A stretch of DNA of 64,000 nt. It comes from JAFEDN01 sp963795715 (GTDB lineage Bacteria; Pseudomonadota; Gammaproteobacteria; Coxiellales; Coxiellaceae). The DNA lies in contig CAWCIY010000002.1 in NCBI GenBank assembly GCA_963795715.1, positions 1,736,001 through 1,800,000 on the forward strand, given 5' to 3'. Each line of letters begins with the position of its first letter. The stretch's first letter is position 1. A program made the translations under genes and the position numbers. Of the stretch, positions 1-8,082 are shown in pieces. The notes beneath the pieces are model-generated. The model had not been told where the DNA came from, did no database searches, and worked only from the letters and a program-made list of their open reading frames with translations.

Positions 1-1271
1 AAGGGCTGCAAGATATTTATATTTTGCCGATTACTTTTATAAACAAACAAGAAGCCAAATCCTTATTGGCAGATCATCCGCAAGCTTTTCTCGCTTTACT
101 CCCGGATCTAAACGGTTATCTTATAGATGCTTTTTACAATCCGGTTTTTATTTTAAGTCTGTTACAAGACATGGGAATAAAGCCTGCTAAAATGGACTTC
201 AATCAAATAAGGGTCTTACAAACCGAACAAAGCAATACTTCTGTGGTGTTAGATCAGCAATATCTATTAAAATGTTATCGCCGTTGCCAATATGGACTTA
301 ATCCGGAAATTGAAATGGCTCGTTTTTTAAGTTCGAAAAATTTTCGCAATACTCCTGAATTTTTAGGCGAACTTACTTATCATAATAACCAACAGCAATT
401 GATTTTTTTGGGTTTTTTGCAACAATACTGTCCAAATCAATCTACTGGCTGGGGCTACGCTTTAAAAACCATTCAAAGTTTTTTTAAGCTCATATCTGCT
501 GAGCAACCAATGCCTGATACACCGCCCATTGAAGCCCAAGCTTTGTTAGGTTTATTGGGTGATCACTTAAATTTGTTGGGCCAACGCACAGCCGAAATGC
601 ACTTGGCCCTGATCGATAATAGTGAACCGGCCTTTAAACCTGAACCATTTAGCAGTGCTTATCAACGGGATATTTACCAATCTATTCGCACACAATTGAC
701 TCGTGTAATCCATCGTTTGAAAGCAGTTTTGAATAGTCTACCGGATAAGACTCAGCCTATCTGTGAAGCAATCCTAATTGCAGCACCTAAAATAGAATCC
801 CGCATAAAACCCTTAATTAAAAACAAAATCCAGGCTACCCGCCACCGCATTCATGGCGATTATCATTTAGGGCAGGTCCTCTTTACTGGTCAAGATTTTC
901 TGATCATTGATTTTGAAGGCGAACCTGAGCGCAGCTTTGCAGCCAGACGCCGCAAACGTTCTTTACTTTATGACATTGCCGGGATGTTAAGATCTTTTGA
1001 TTACGTAGCGCAAACAGCGCTGCAGCAGCACCCTGACCTGGCATTATGGTCCGATTTTTGGCGGCAATGGTCAGGAGTTTATTTTTTACAAGGATATTTT
1101 GGCAATCTTGGGCAAAACAACTTTTTACCATCTAACCAAAACGAACTTTCCTCGCTTTTAGAAATTTTTCTGATAGAGAAGGCGCTTTATGAAATCCAGT
1201 ATGAATTGAACAACCGCCCTGACTGGCTGGCCATCCCTTGCCAAGGTTTGTTAAGCATTTTGGAATCATAG
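1..1271 (+). CDS. Maltokinase, C-terminal part (probably of a TreS-Mak fusion), cut by window edge
   Basis: Phosphorylates maltose to maltose-1-phosphate, the substrate of GlgE, which is encoded downstream in the same cluster. The frame is open from base 3 with no natural start; a TTG at 24 is internal, so the 5' part lies outside the window. The kinase-like (aminoglycoside-phosphotransferase fold) catalytic loop HGDYHLGQVL is seen with its Asp at nt 858-860, and the metal-binding DFEGEP begins at nt 909. The N-terminal visible residues (QDIYILPITF) resemble the junction after a trehalose synthase domain in TreS-Mak fusions, but this cannot be confirmed here. A minus-strand type VI islet separates it from glgB. 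Confidence 0.85.
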   Translation, partial: GLQDIYILPITFINKQEAKSLLADHPQAFLALLPDLNGYLIDAFYNPVFILSLLQDMGIKPAKMDFNQIRVLQTEQSNTSVVLDQQYLLKCYRRCQYGLNPEIEMARFLSSKNFRNTPEFLGELTYHNNQQQLIFLGFLQQYCPNQSTGWGYALKTIQSFFKLISAEQPMPDTPPIEAQALLGLLGDHLNLLGQRTAEMHLALIDNSEPAFKPEPFSSAYQRDIYQSIRTQLTRVIHRLKAVLNSLPDKTQPICEAILIAAPKIESRIKPLIKNKIQATRHRIHGDYHLGQVLFTGQDFLIIDFEGEPERSFAARRRKRSLLYDIAGMLRSFDYVAQTALQQHPDLALWSDFWRQWSGVYFLQGYFGNLGQNNFLPSNQNELSSLLEIFLIEKALYEIQYELNNRPDWLAIPCQGLLSILES

Positions 1272-1299
1272 CAACATGTCAATCAAGGCCGCACATTTT

Positions 1300-1683
1300 T
1301 TATTCAAACACTTCTTCGAGAGACTTGGCGTCTAATATTTTATCACTCCATGATAAAAGTGTTTCCTCATCGGCTTGTTTAATTCGAGCCAAATAGGATT
1401 CTGGCACATCATGAAAGCGATGTTTCAATAGCCGAGTAATTACTGTCGCTTCACCTCTTTGTTGGAGTTCTTGTGCTAATGTCATAATTTCATCTCCTAA
1501 TGCGGGTGATAAATACTCACGAATACTTTCTTTAAAAAAATCAAAATCTTGGGCTTCCACCCCATCTAGTGTATATTTTAACACAATTTTACCCAAAGAA
1601 AAACCGGGAGAACCATACCGACCAGTTCTACCTACTTCGTGGTCAGAGAAACTATTTTTGGCAGTCCAACTTATATTACGATG
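1300..1683 (-). pseudogene. C-terminal remnant of an Rpn-family (DUF4351-type) nuclease/transposase-like protein
   Basis: The final ~60 residues (GEATVITRLLKHRF, then SLEEVF at the end) match the C-terminal region typical of Rpn/PD-(D/E)XK transposase-like proteins, which are about 300 residues long. The frame is open from about 1683 but contains no ATG and lacks the N-terminal nuclease domain, so this is a broken gene. Its 5' side runs into a fragment of the neighbouring type VI effector. The first ~30 residues of the open frame look unrelated to Rpn proteins. Confidence 0.5.
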
Positions 1684-1826
1684 CTACTATCACAAATGAC
1701 TTTTTCCCACTTCATGGCTTCACCCACTGCCAGGAATTCATCTCGAGTGAGGGCGGCAAAATCTCCCATATTTAATTTCAGAGTAAAATGTATGAAGGCA
1801 AATCCTGTCCAGGGGCGATGGATTTT
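1671..1826 (-). pseudogene. Fragment of a paralogue of the type VI effector candidate at 2212-3336
   Basis: Reading the minus strand gives LKLNMGDFAALTRDEF followed by LAVGEAMKWEKVI. This nearly repeats a block of the intact upstream gene (LKLNMGDFIALTRDEF...LAVGEAMKWARVI, encoded around 2530-2610). The fragment is bounded by stops (TAA at 1827-1829 and 1671-1673) and has no start. It is a displaced, diverged copy of the middle of the effector, lying downstream of the putative immunity gene, as orphan toxin pieces often do in polymorphic toxin loci. Confidence 0.7.
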
Positions 1827-1832
1827 TTAAAA

Positions 1833-2237
1833 TCAAAGATAAATTATTGCCTTATGCATATAATAAAAACATAAAGCCAGTATTCCCAAGATAGCAGGTA
1901 GCAAGTGAATACATACGAGTATCCTTTCAAAGCGAGGAGCACTTTTCCATAAGTTATAGCCTTGGAAAACTGCATAACTTGCAGTAAAGGGCCGAAATTT
2001 CAAACCAAAGCCTTGTAATAACATATTGCCTGCATACATACCGATTCGCCAAACTCTCCGATTACCAAATGGAAAAAATAATGCCGTATTTTCTTTAAAT
2101 TGTTCGTCATATCGCCTTCCTATTAAAAAAATGACTAGAGGCCAAGTGAGTGCGTATAAAAAAACTCCTAGTATGGACATTCGGCCAAAAGCATCGTATC
2201 CATGAAAAGTATCAAAGAACCATTTTATAAAAGTCAT
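1833..2237 (-). CDS. Small membrane protein, candidate immunity protein
   Basis: 134 residues with two clear hydrophobic helices (about residues 19-40 and 104-127) and basic stretches between. I do not recognise a named family. It starts inside the 3' end of the effector candidate (26-nt overlap), so the two are translationally coupled. A small membrane protein coupled to a membrane-active type VI effector is the usual arrangement for an immunity protein, but that role is inferred from position alone. Confidence 0.6.
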   Translation of the reverse strand: MTFIKWFFDTFHGYDAFGRMSILGVFLYALTWPLVIFLIGRRYDEQFKENTALFFPFGNRRVWRIGMYAGNMLLQGFGLKFRPFTASYAVFQGYNLWKSAPRFERILVCIHLLPAILGILALCFYYMHKAIIYL

Positions 2238-3336
2238 TTTTTTCTTCTAAAGAATTAATATAATCTTCAATCATATTCTTAGTGTAGTGTCTTAACATCA
2301 AAGCAGAAGCAGCACCCAGTAAAATCACTACCCAACCCATAGGGGTTAAACAAAGATAGGCGACAGCAATTTCAGCAAGATCAGATACTGCAATGCCGCC
2401 CATCGTCCCTATAACATCTGCTCCAGCATCAGCTATAGCCCCCCTGACCCAATCTCCTCCTGTCTTATATAAATGCCAAATCTCCGGCATTTCCATAGCA
2501 ACAGAAAAAACAATAGAGCTGCCTTTAATGACTCTTGCCCACTTCATGGCCTCCCCCACCGCCAGGAATTCATCTCGAGTGAGCGCGATAAAATCTCCCA
2601 TGTTTAATTTTAAGTGATTGCGCCATTGTTCGGGATCTTTTATCAACCACACTTTGATCATCGAAAGACCGCGTGATTCATTATATCGGTCTAAAAACTC
2701 CATGACATGATGTTGCGCATGTTTCCAAGCTTCATAAAAAGCAGCCTTGGCCGCAGGCCTATCTTCCTCAGCCGCTTTTGCAAAGGTAATATACAGCTCT
2801 CCTGCTTTCTGCATCGCTTTATAAGCAGGGCGAGCGCTTTCCAGAACATAGTCTTGCGCTTGCTCTACTATGGCCGAGGTTCCCAACAAGCCCCACTCGG
2901 TAATTTCACCGGCATGGTAGCGGAGCTGCAAAATCGCTTCTCGCAAGGAGGCGACTCCCGCCAACGCCGGCAAAGGATGTTCGCGCAGGGCGGTTGCCAG
3001 ATTGTCTCGGGTTTGCCAATCCAATCTATTCGGAACTGCCAATGCCTGCCATAGTGGAAAACGTAAATATAAAGAAGATTCCAGCACTTTTTGCCGGTGC
3101 TTTTGAATATCTTCGGGACTCGGCAGATAGATATAACTGTCTTTGAAAATATAAGCGCCCGTCGGTTGTAACAAATGCGGCGCACCTTTTTGCTGAAAGG
3201 AATTGATTTTCATCATCACTTCCAGATATTCAGAGACGCCTTGCTGCGTTGGATCAGGTGAAAACTTCTGGGCAATACTTTGCATCGTATCGCTCAGTTG
3301 ACTAATGTAAATATGTAGATCGTGTCCTTGATTCAT
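2212..3336 (-). CDS. Type VI secretion effector candidate with LysM-like N-terminus and C-terminal hydrophobic segment
   Basis: 374 residues starting 6 bases after the hcp stop codon. Residues ~6-45 (LHIYISQLSDTMQSIAQKF) resemble a LysM motif. A helical middle follows, then a Gly/Ala-rich hydrophobic segment near residues 300-350 (about two membrane spans, including GWVVILLGAASALML). There is no signal peptide. Direct linkage to Hcp suggests a cargo loaded in the Hcp tube, and the hydrophobic C-terminus suggests a pore-forming or membrane-targeting toxin. I recognise no catalytic motif. The downstream overlapping membrane gene would be its immunity partner. Confidence 0.5.
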   Translation of the reverse strand: MNQGHDLHIYISQLSDTMQSIAQKFSPDPTQQGVSEYLEVMMKINSFQQKGAPHLLQPTGAYIFKDSYIYLPSPEDIQKHRQKVLESSLYLRFPLWQALAVPNRLDWQTRDNLATALREHPLPALAGVASLREAILQLRYHAGEITEWGLLGTSAIVEQAQDYVLESARPAYKAMQKAGELYITFAKAAEEDRPAAKAAFYEAWKHAQHHVMEFLDRYNESRGLSMIKVWLIKDPEQWRNHLKLNMGDFIALTRDEFLAVGEAMKWARVIKGSSIVFSVAMEMPEIWHLYKTGGDWVRGAIADAGADVIGTMGGIAVSDLAEIAVAYLCLTPMGWVVILLGAASALMLRHYTKNMIEDYINSLEEKNDFYKMVL

Positions 3337-3342
3337 AGGAAT

Positions 3343-3828
3343 CTACATCTTTGCGCCCGTGGAGACATTGAAGCCGGTAATCAACGGATTGCCGGGGGTA
3401 TTATCGGCATCCCGCGGTGTGTATGAAACTTCAATACTATCATAGCCCAGAGAAATCGATTCTAACGGCGTTGCTCTGTTGACACCGTGCTCCTGATAAA
3501 AATAACTGACAAAGGCATTGGTGAGTTTGATCTTTTGAAAAGTCTGCGGCGGATTGCCAGCGGTGACCAAATGGATTTCTAAATTAGGAATCACCTGGGT
3601 ACTGTGCGCATACTGAAACCAAAAAGCAGTGCTGTTATCCGGTATTTTTTGCAAATGAATCAAGCCAAATTGAGCACTGCCTTGCACTCGGTCCCACATG
3701 TTGCCGGTGCGTTGCTGGATCGGATGGGTAATCCCGGTAAATTGAAAATGACTGACATTCACCCAGTTTTCATATCCCTGCGCTGAGACATTGCCTTTGG
3801 CTCCGTCCGCTTTAACATAGATCGCCAT
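3343..3828 (-). CDS. hcp: Hcp-family type VI secretion tube protein
   Basis: 161 residues, the usual Hcp length, starting MAIYVKADGAKGNVSAQGYENW, with the Hcp/DUF796 layout of alternating beta strands (HFQFTGITHPIQQRTG; EIHLVTAG; ESISLGYDSIEVSY). Hcp forms the stacked hexameric tube of the type VI system and often carries effectors in its lumen. It is the first gene of a three-gene minus-strand unit with the effector and membrane protein. No other structural type VI genes are in the window, so this is an orphan hcp islet. Confidence 0.85.
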   Translation of the reverse strand: MAIYVKADGAKGNVSAQGYENWVNVSHFQFTGITHPIQQRTGNMWDRVQGSAQFGLIHLQKIPDNSTAFWFQYAHSTQVIPNLEIHLVTAGNPPQTFQKIKLTNAFVSYFYQEHGVNRATPLESISLGYDSIEVSYTPRDADNTPGNPLITGFNVSTGAKM

Positions 3829-3986
3829 ACTTCACACTCCTTATGTTTTATTAGTTTTGATAGCATAATAAATACTGGAGATATTGTCAAACAGTTTAGA
3901 TTTTTTAATACAAAGAAAATTTTGTTTTGACAAAATATATGAAATAACGGATTTGAACACATAACAGTATTGACGTTTCACAGAAT

Positions 3987-4016
3987 TTGATTTAGATACC
4001 GATACTTGAGTATAAA
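3987..4016 (+). promoter_or_regulatory. Possible sigma70 promoter for the 49-codon ORF
   Basis: TTGATT at 3987-3992 and TATAAA at 4011-4016 are separated by 18 nt, about 20 nt upstream of a strong ribosome binding site. Matched by eye only. Confidence 0.35.
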
Positions 4017-4037
4017 TTCACTTTGTAGGAGGGAACC

Positions 4038-4187
4038 ATGAAAACCATTGCATTCGCTAAGGTTAAAATAAATAAGCTCATCGGAAGATTGCTTTATTTT
4101 TTTCGCTGTGAACGTCATATTCAAAAGCTGATTAAGAAGCAAGGGATTGAAGTGATCTATCAAGACAAAGAACAAGAAAAAAATTAA
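4038..4187 (+). CDS. Small basic hypothetical protein (49 residues)
   Basis: An ATG at 4038 is preceded by a strong ribosome binding site (AGGAGGG, 4028-4034) and a promoter-like pair. The product is Lys-rich with a central hydrophobic patch (LIGRLLYFF) and an acidic-basic tail. I do not recognise it. The good translation signals, and the absence of other genes between hcp and glgB, argue that it is real; its short length argues caution. Confidence 0.4.
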   Translation: MKTIAFAKVKINKLIGRLLYFFRCERHIQKLIKKQGIEVIYQDKEQEKN

Positions 4188-4364
4188 AGCCATCACTATC
4201 AGGGATTTATCAGCTGCCGATATATTTGCGCGTAATTACGAAGGATGTATCGTACACCATTTGAATTTTGTGAATTCCTCCTATCCCCCCAAAGCATCCC
4301 GGCCTATATATGCTACACTCAATTAGTAGGAGAAATATTGTTTTAATTAAAGGATTAACACCTC

Positions 4365-6287
4365 ATGCCCGTTGCTTCGCTGCCTACCAAGGATTTCATA
4401 AGCAGTGATGATTTATATCTTTTTAATGAGGGCAATCACTCGCACCTATACCGTTTCCTAGGTGCACATCCAATTCTAGAAAATGACCGCCATATCGGCT
4501 TTCATTTTGCCGTTTGGGCCCCTAATGGCCGACAAGTATCGGTTATTGGCGATTTCAATGGCTGGCGGCCCCATCAGAATTTACTAAGTCCTATAGCCAA
4601 CTCCGGTATTTGGGCCGGATATATACCAGCGCTCCAACCCGGTTCTTTATACAAATATCATATTGTTTCCCATTACGGTACTGAACAAGACAAAAGCGAC
4701 CCCTTCGCCTTTTATAACGAAAAACCTCCAGCGACCGCTTCTATTTTGTGGCGAGATCAATATCAGTGGTCGGACCAAGAATGGCTGCAAAAACGCCGTC
4801 TGGCAGATATGAACCGGCCTATGGCAATTTATGAGGTTCATTTAGGGTCTTGGCGGCGCATTCCTGAAGAGCAACATCGCTTTTTAAGCTATCGCGAATT
4901 AGCGCCTTTGTTAGCAAACTACGTTAAAAAAATGGGGTTCAGCCACGTCGAATTTTTGCCGGTGATGGAACATCCATTTTATGGTTCATGGGGGTATCAA
5001 ACCACCGGTTATTTTGCTCCCACCAGCCGTTATGGCAGCCCTGATGATTTTAAATTTTTAATAGATACCTTACATCAAAATAATATCGGTGTTATTTTAG
5101 ATTGGGTCCCTTCTCATTTTCCTATAGATCCACACGGCTTGGCGCAATTCGACGGTACTTTTCTTTATGAACATGCCGATCCTCGCCATGGCTTCCATCC
5201 AGATTGGAAAAGCGCAATTTTCAATTACAGCCGGCATGAGGTACGTAGCTTTTTGCTGAGCAGCGCCCACTTTTGGCTAGATGTATTTCATGCCGATGGC
5301 TTAAGAGTAGACGCCGTGGCTTCAATGCTATATCTCGATTATTCTAGAGCGCCCGGCGAATGGCTGCCCAATGAATATGGCGGAAAAGAAAATCTGGCCG
5401 CAATTCATTTTCTGCGACAACTTAATAAAAAATTGTATCAGGATTTTCCTGATGCACACATTTTTGCAGAAGAATCCACCGCCTGGCCCATGGTCTCCAA
5501 ACCTACAGAAACTGGAGGTTTAGGATTCGGTTTCAAATGGGATATGGGTTGGATGCATGACACCCTGCAATACATGCATCGAGATCCCGTCCATCGCAAC
5601 TACCATCATCAAGAACTCACTTTCAGAATGCTCTATGCTTTTACCGAAAATTTTGTGTTGCCGCTGTCTCATGACGAAGTGGTTCACGGCAAAGGTTCAC
5701 TCTTAAGCAAAATGTCCGGCGATGACTGGCAAAAATTCGCCAACCTTCGTTTATTATTAGGTTATCAATACGCACAGCCCGGTAAAAAGTTATTGTTTAT
5801 GGGTAGCGAATTTGGCCAATGGAACGAGTGGAATCATGACCACAGCTTGGAATGGCATTTAACTCAATATGCGCCGCATCAAGGATTGCAATTATGGCTG
5901 CAAAAGTTGAATGCGCTTTACCTTCAAGAACCAGAATTGGCTTTAGATCATCATTACCAAGGATTCCAATGGATCAATTGTGATAACGCTGCGCAAAGCA
6001 TCCTCATTTTTTTTCGTAGAAGTCTTTCCGGGAAAATCCTGGTAATTATCGCGAATTTCACGCCAATGACTTATCCTAATTTCCAACTGGGTGTGCCGAT
6101 TAAAGCTAAATGGCAAGAAATCGCCAACAGTGATGACATCCAATTCGGCGGCAGCGGTCAAATTAATACCGCAAGTTTACAATCACAACGAGCCCCTTAT
6201 CATCATTGTATTTTTTCGCTCAAACTCACTATTCCACCTTTGGGCATCCTATTTTTAAAACCGCTTGAGGTGGCGCATGCAGACTAA
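4365..6287 (+). CDS. glgB: 1,4-alpha-glucan branching enzyme
   Basis: Transfers segments of alpha-1,4-glucan to form alpha-1,6 branches. 640 residues, within the GlgB range. An N-terminal CBM48 domain (residues ~35-130, with VIGDFNGW) precedes a GH13 barrel. The nucleophile is Asp316 in GLRVDAV, the acid/base lies in the FAEEST motif (Glu369), and the third carboxylate region is LSHDEVVHGKGS. It is the first gene of a tightly packed + strand run (glgB-treZ-GH57/glgE-otsA) in which each gene overlaps the next by a few bases, so it is probably one transcript. In the GlgE pathway it branches the glucan made from maltose-1-phosphate. Confidence 0.95.
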   Translation: MPVASLPTKDFISSDDLYLFNEGNHSHLYRFLGAHPILENDRHIGFHFAVWAPNGRQVSVIGDFNGWRPHQNLLSPIANSGIWAGYIPALQPGSLYKYHIVSHYGTEQDKSDPFAFYNEKPPATASILWRDQYQWSDQEWLQKRRLADMNRPMAIYEVHLGSWRRIPEEQHRFLSYRELAPLLANYVKKMGFSHVEFLPVMEHPFYGSWGYQTTGYFAPTSRYGSPDDFKFLIDTLHQNNIGVILDWVPSHFPIDPHGLAQFDGTFLYEHADPRHGFHPDWKSAIFNYSRHEVRSFLLSSAHFWLDVFHADGLRVDAVASMLYLDYSRAPGEWLPNEYGGKENLAAIHFLRQLNKKLYQDFPDAHIFAEESTAWPMVSKPTETGGLGFGFKWDMGWMHDTLQYMHRDPVHRNYHHQELTFRMLYAFTENFVLPLSHDEVVHGKGSLLSKMSGDDWQKFANLRLLLGYQYAQPGKKLLFMGSEFGQWNEWNHDHSLEWHLTQYAPHQGLQLWLQKLNALYLQEPELALDHHYQGFQWINCDNAAQSILIFFRRSLSGKILVIIANFTPMTYPNFQLGVPIKAKWQEIANSDDIQFGGSGQINTASLQSQRAPYHHCIFSLKLTIPPLGILFLKPLEVAHAD

Positions 6288-8082
6288 AAATCTGGGCGCA
6301 ACTTATCTAGAAAATAACACGATCGAATTTCTAGTCTATGCACCCAATGTTTCCAAGTTAGACCTTCATCTGCTTGACGCACGAGATCAACTGATTCCAA
6401 TGCAACCAAAGGAACAAGGTTATTTTTTTGGCGTAGCCGAACAAACAGCTCCAGGTTGTACTTATCGTTTTAGAATAAATGATCAGGAGTTTGCTGATCC
6501 GGCTTCTAAGTTTCAGCCGCAAGGAGTTTTCGGTCCCTCCCAAGTGATTGCAAAACAATTTGCATGGACCGATCAATCATGGCAAGGACTCTCTTTTAAT
6601 GATTTTATTATTTATGAATGCCATGTGGGGACATTTACTCAAGAGGGGACTTTTAAAGCCATTATCTCAAAATTAAAATATCTGCAGGATTTAGGCATCA
6701 CCGCACTTGAACTCATGCCGATTGCACAATTCAGCGGTGCACGCAATTGGGGTTATGATGGAGTTTTTCATTTCGCGCCGCAAAACAGCTACGGAACTCC
6801 AGAAGATTTGAAAGAATTGGTAAATGCTTGCCACACTTTAGGTTTAGCGGTTATTTTAGATGTGGTTTACAATCATTTCGGACCCGAAGGAAATATCGTA
6901 GCTCAATTCGGCCCCTATTTTTCAACATTACATCAAACACCCTGGGGCGCAGGCATTAATTTTGACGGCCCTGGCAGTGATGGGATCAGACGGTTTTTTA
7001 TTGAAAATGCTTTAATGTGGATTCGGGATTATCATATAGATGCCCTCAGGCTGGATGCAGTGCATGCTATTTATGATTACTCCGCCTACCATTTTCTTGC
7101 AGAATTGGCAGACCATATCCATCATTTCGAAAAAGAAACTCACCGCAAAATTTATCTAATAGCTGAAAGTGCATTAAATGACACCCGTTTAGTTAGACCC
7201 CATGAAAATGGTGGCTATGCACTGGATGCGCAATGGAATGATGATTTCCAACATGCTTTGCACGCCTTATTGACTGGGGAACAGTACGGTTATTATCAAG
7301 ATTACGGCAAAATTGAACAACTCACTAAAGCCATTCGAGAGGGATTTGTGCTAACCGGACAATATTCTCGCTATTGGCAATGCCGGCATGGCGGCTCTTC
7401 ACTGGCTGAATCCCCCGAGAAATTTGTAGTGTTTGCTCAAAATCATGATCATGCGGGTAATCGCAGACACGGTGAACGCTTAACCCAGCTACTGTCTTTT
7501 GAACAATTGAAATTGACAGCAGGAGTATCGTTACTTTCTCCGTTTATCCCATTATTATTTATGGGCGAAGAATATGCCGAAACCGCTCCATTTTTATATT
7601 TTACCGATCTTTCCGATTCGAATTTAGCGACCGCGGTATGGCAAGGAAGAACACAAGAAATGCTAAGCCTATTCGGATTAGGAGAAACTCCAAATCCTCA
7701 GGCCGAAACTAGCTTTCTAAGCAGCAAACTCAATGAACAGTTATTACAAGAAAAGAAACATCAAGCGATGTTGCTATTTTATCAGCAATTGATAGAACTC
7801 CGCAAAAACCATCCTGCTTTAAATAAATTCAGTAAAGACAATTATCGAGTACAAAGCGATCAGAAAAGAAAGATCTTATATTTGCATCGGTGGTGTGGTG
7901 AAGATGAAATGCTAATCGCATTTAATTTTTCTGAACAGATACAAACAATGGATAAAATACCTTCCGGAAATTGGCACAAGACCTTTGATTCGTTTTTTGA
8001 TATTCAAAAAAAAGAATCAATCAATCAATATGTACAGCCCCATTCATTCTTAATATTGACAAGAAAAAGAAGGCACAATTGA
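6277..8082 (+). CDS. treZ: Malto-oligosyltrehalose trehalohydrolase
   Basis: Releases trehalose from malto-oligosyltrehalose, normally after TreY (not in this window). 601 residues from the ATG at 6277, which is preceded by GAGG at 6267-6270; a TTG at 6265 is a weaker start. It has an N-terminal CBM48-like domain and a GH13 barrel with MPIAQFSGARNWGYDG, nucleophile region DALRLDAVHAI, acid region LIAESALND, and FAQNHDHAGNR. It begins inside the last codons of glgB. Together with the other genes it links glucan turnover to trehalose. Confidence 0.93.
   Translation: MQTKNLGATYLENNTIEFLVYAPNVSKLDLHLLDARDQLIPMQPKEQGYFFGVAEQTAPGCTYRFRINDQEFADPASKFQPQGVFGPSQVIAKQFAWTDQSWQGLSFNDFIIYECHVGTFTQEGTFKAIISKLKYLQDLGITALELMPIAQFSGARNWGYDGVFHFAPQNSYGTPEDLKELVNACHTLGLAVILDVVYNHFGPEGNIVAQFGPYFSTLHQTPWGAGINFDGPGSDGIRRFFIENALMWIRDYHIDALRLDAVHAIYDYSAYHFLAELADHIHHFEKETHRKIYLIAESALNDTRLVRPHENGGYALDAQWNDDFQHALHALLTGEQYGYYQDYGKIEQLTKAIREGFVLTGQYSRYWQCRHGGSSLAESPEKFVVFAQNHDHAGNRRHGERLTQLLSFEQLKLTAGVSLLSPFIPLLFMGEEYAETAPFLYFTDLSDSNLATAVWQGRTQEMLSLFGLGETPNPQAETSFLSSKLNEQLLQEKKHQAMLLFYQQLIELRKNHPALNKFSKDNYRVQSDQKRKILYLHRWCGEDEMLIAFNFSEQIQTMDKIPSGNWHKTFDSFFDIQKKESINQYVQPHSFLILTRKRRHN

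Noticed and set aside
3978..4196. Minus-strand 72-codon frame
   Set aside because: Antisense to the small + gene that has much better promoter and ribosome binding site; no recognisable product.
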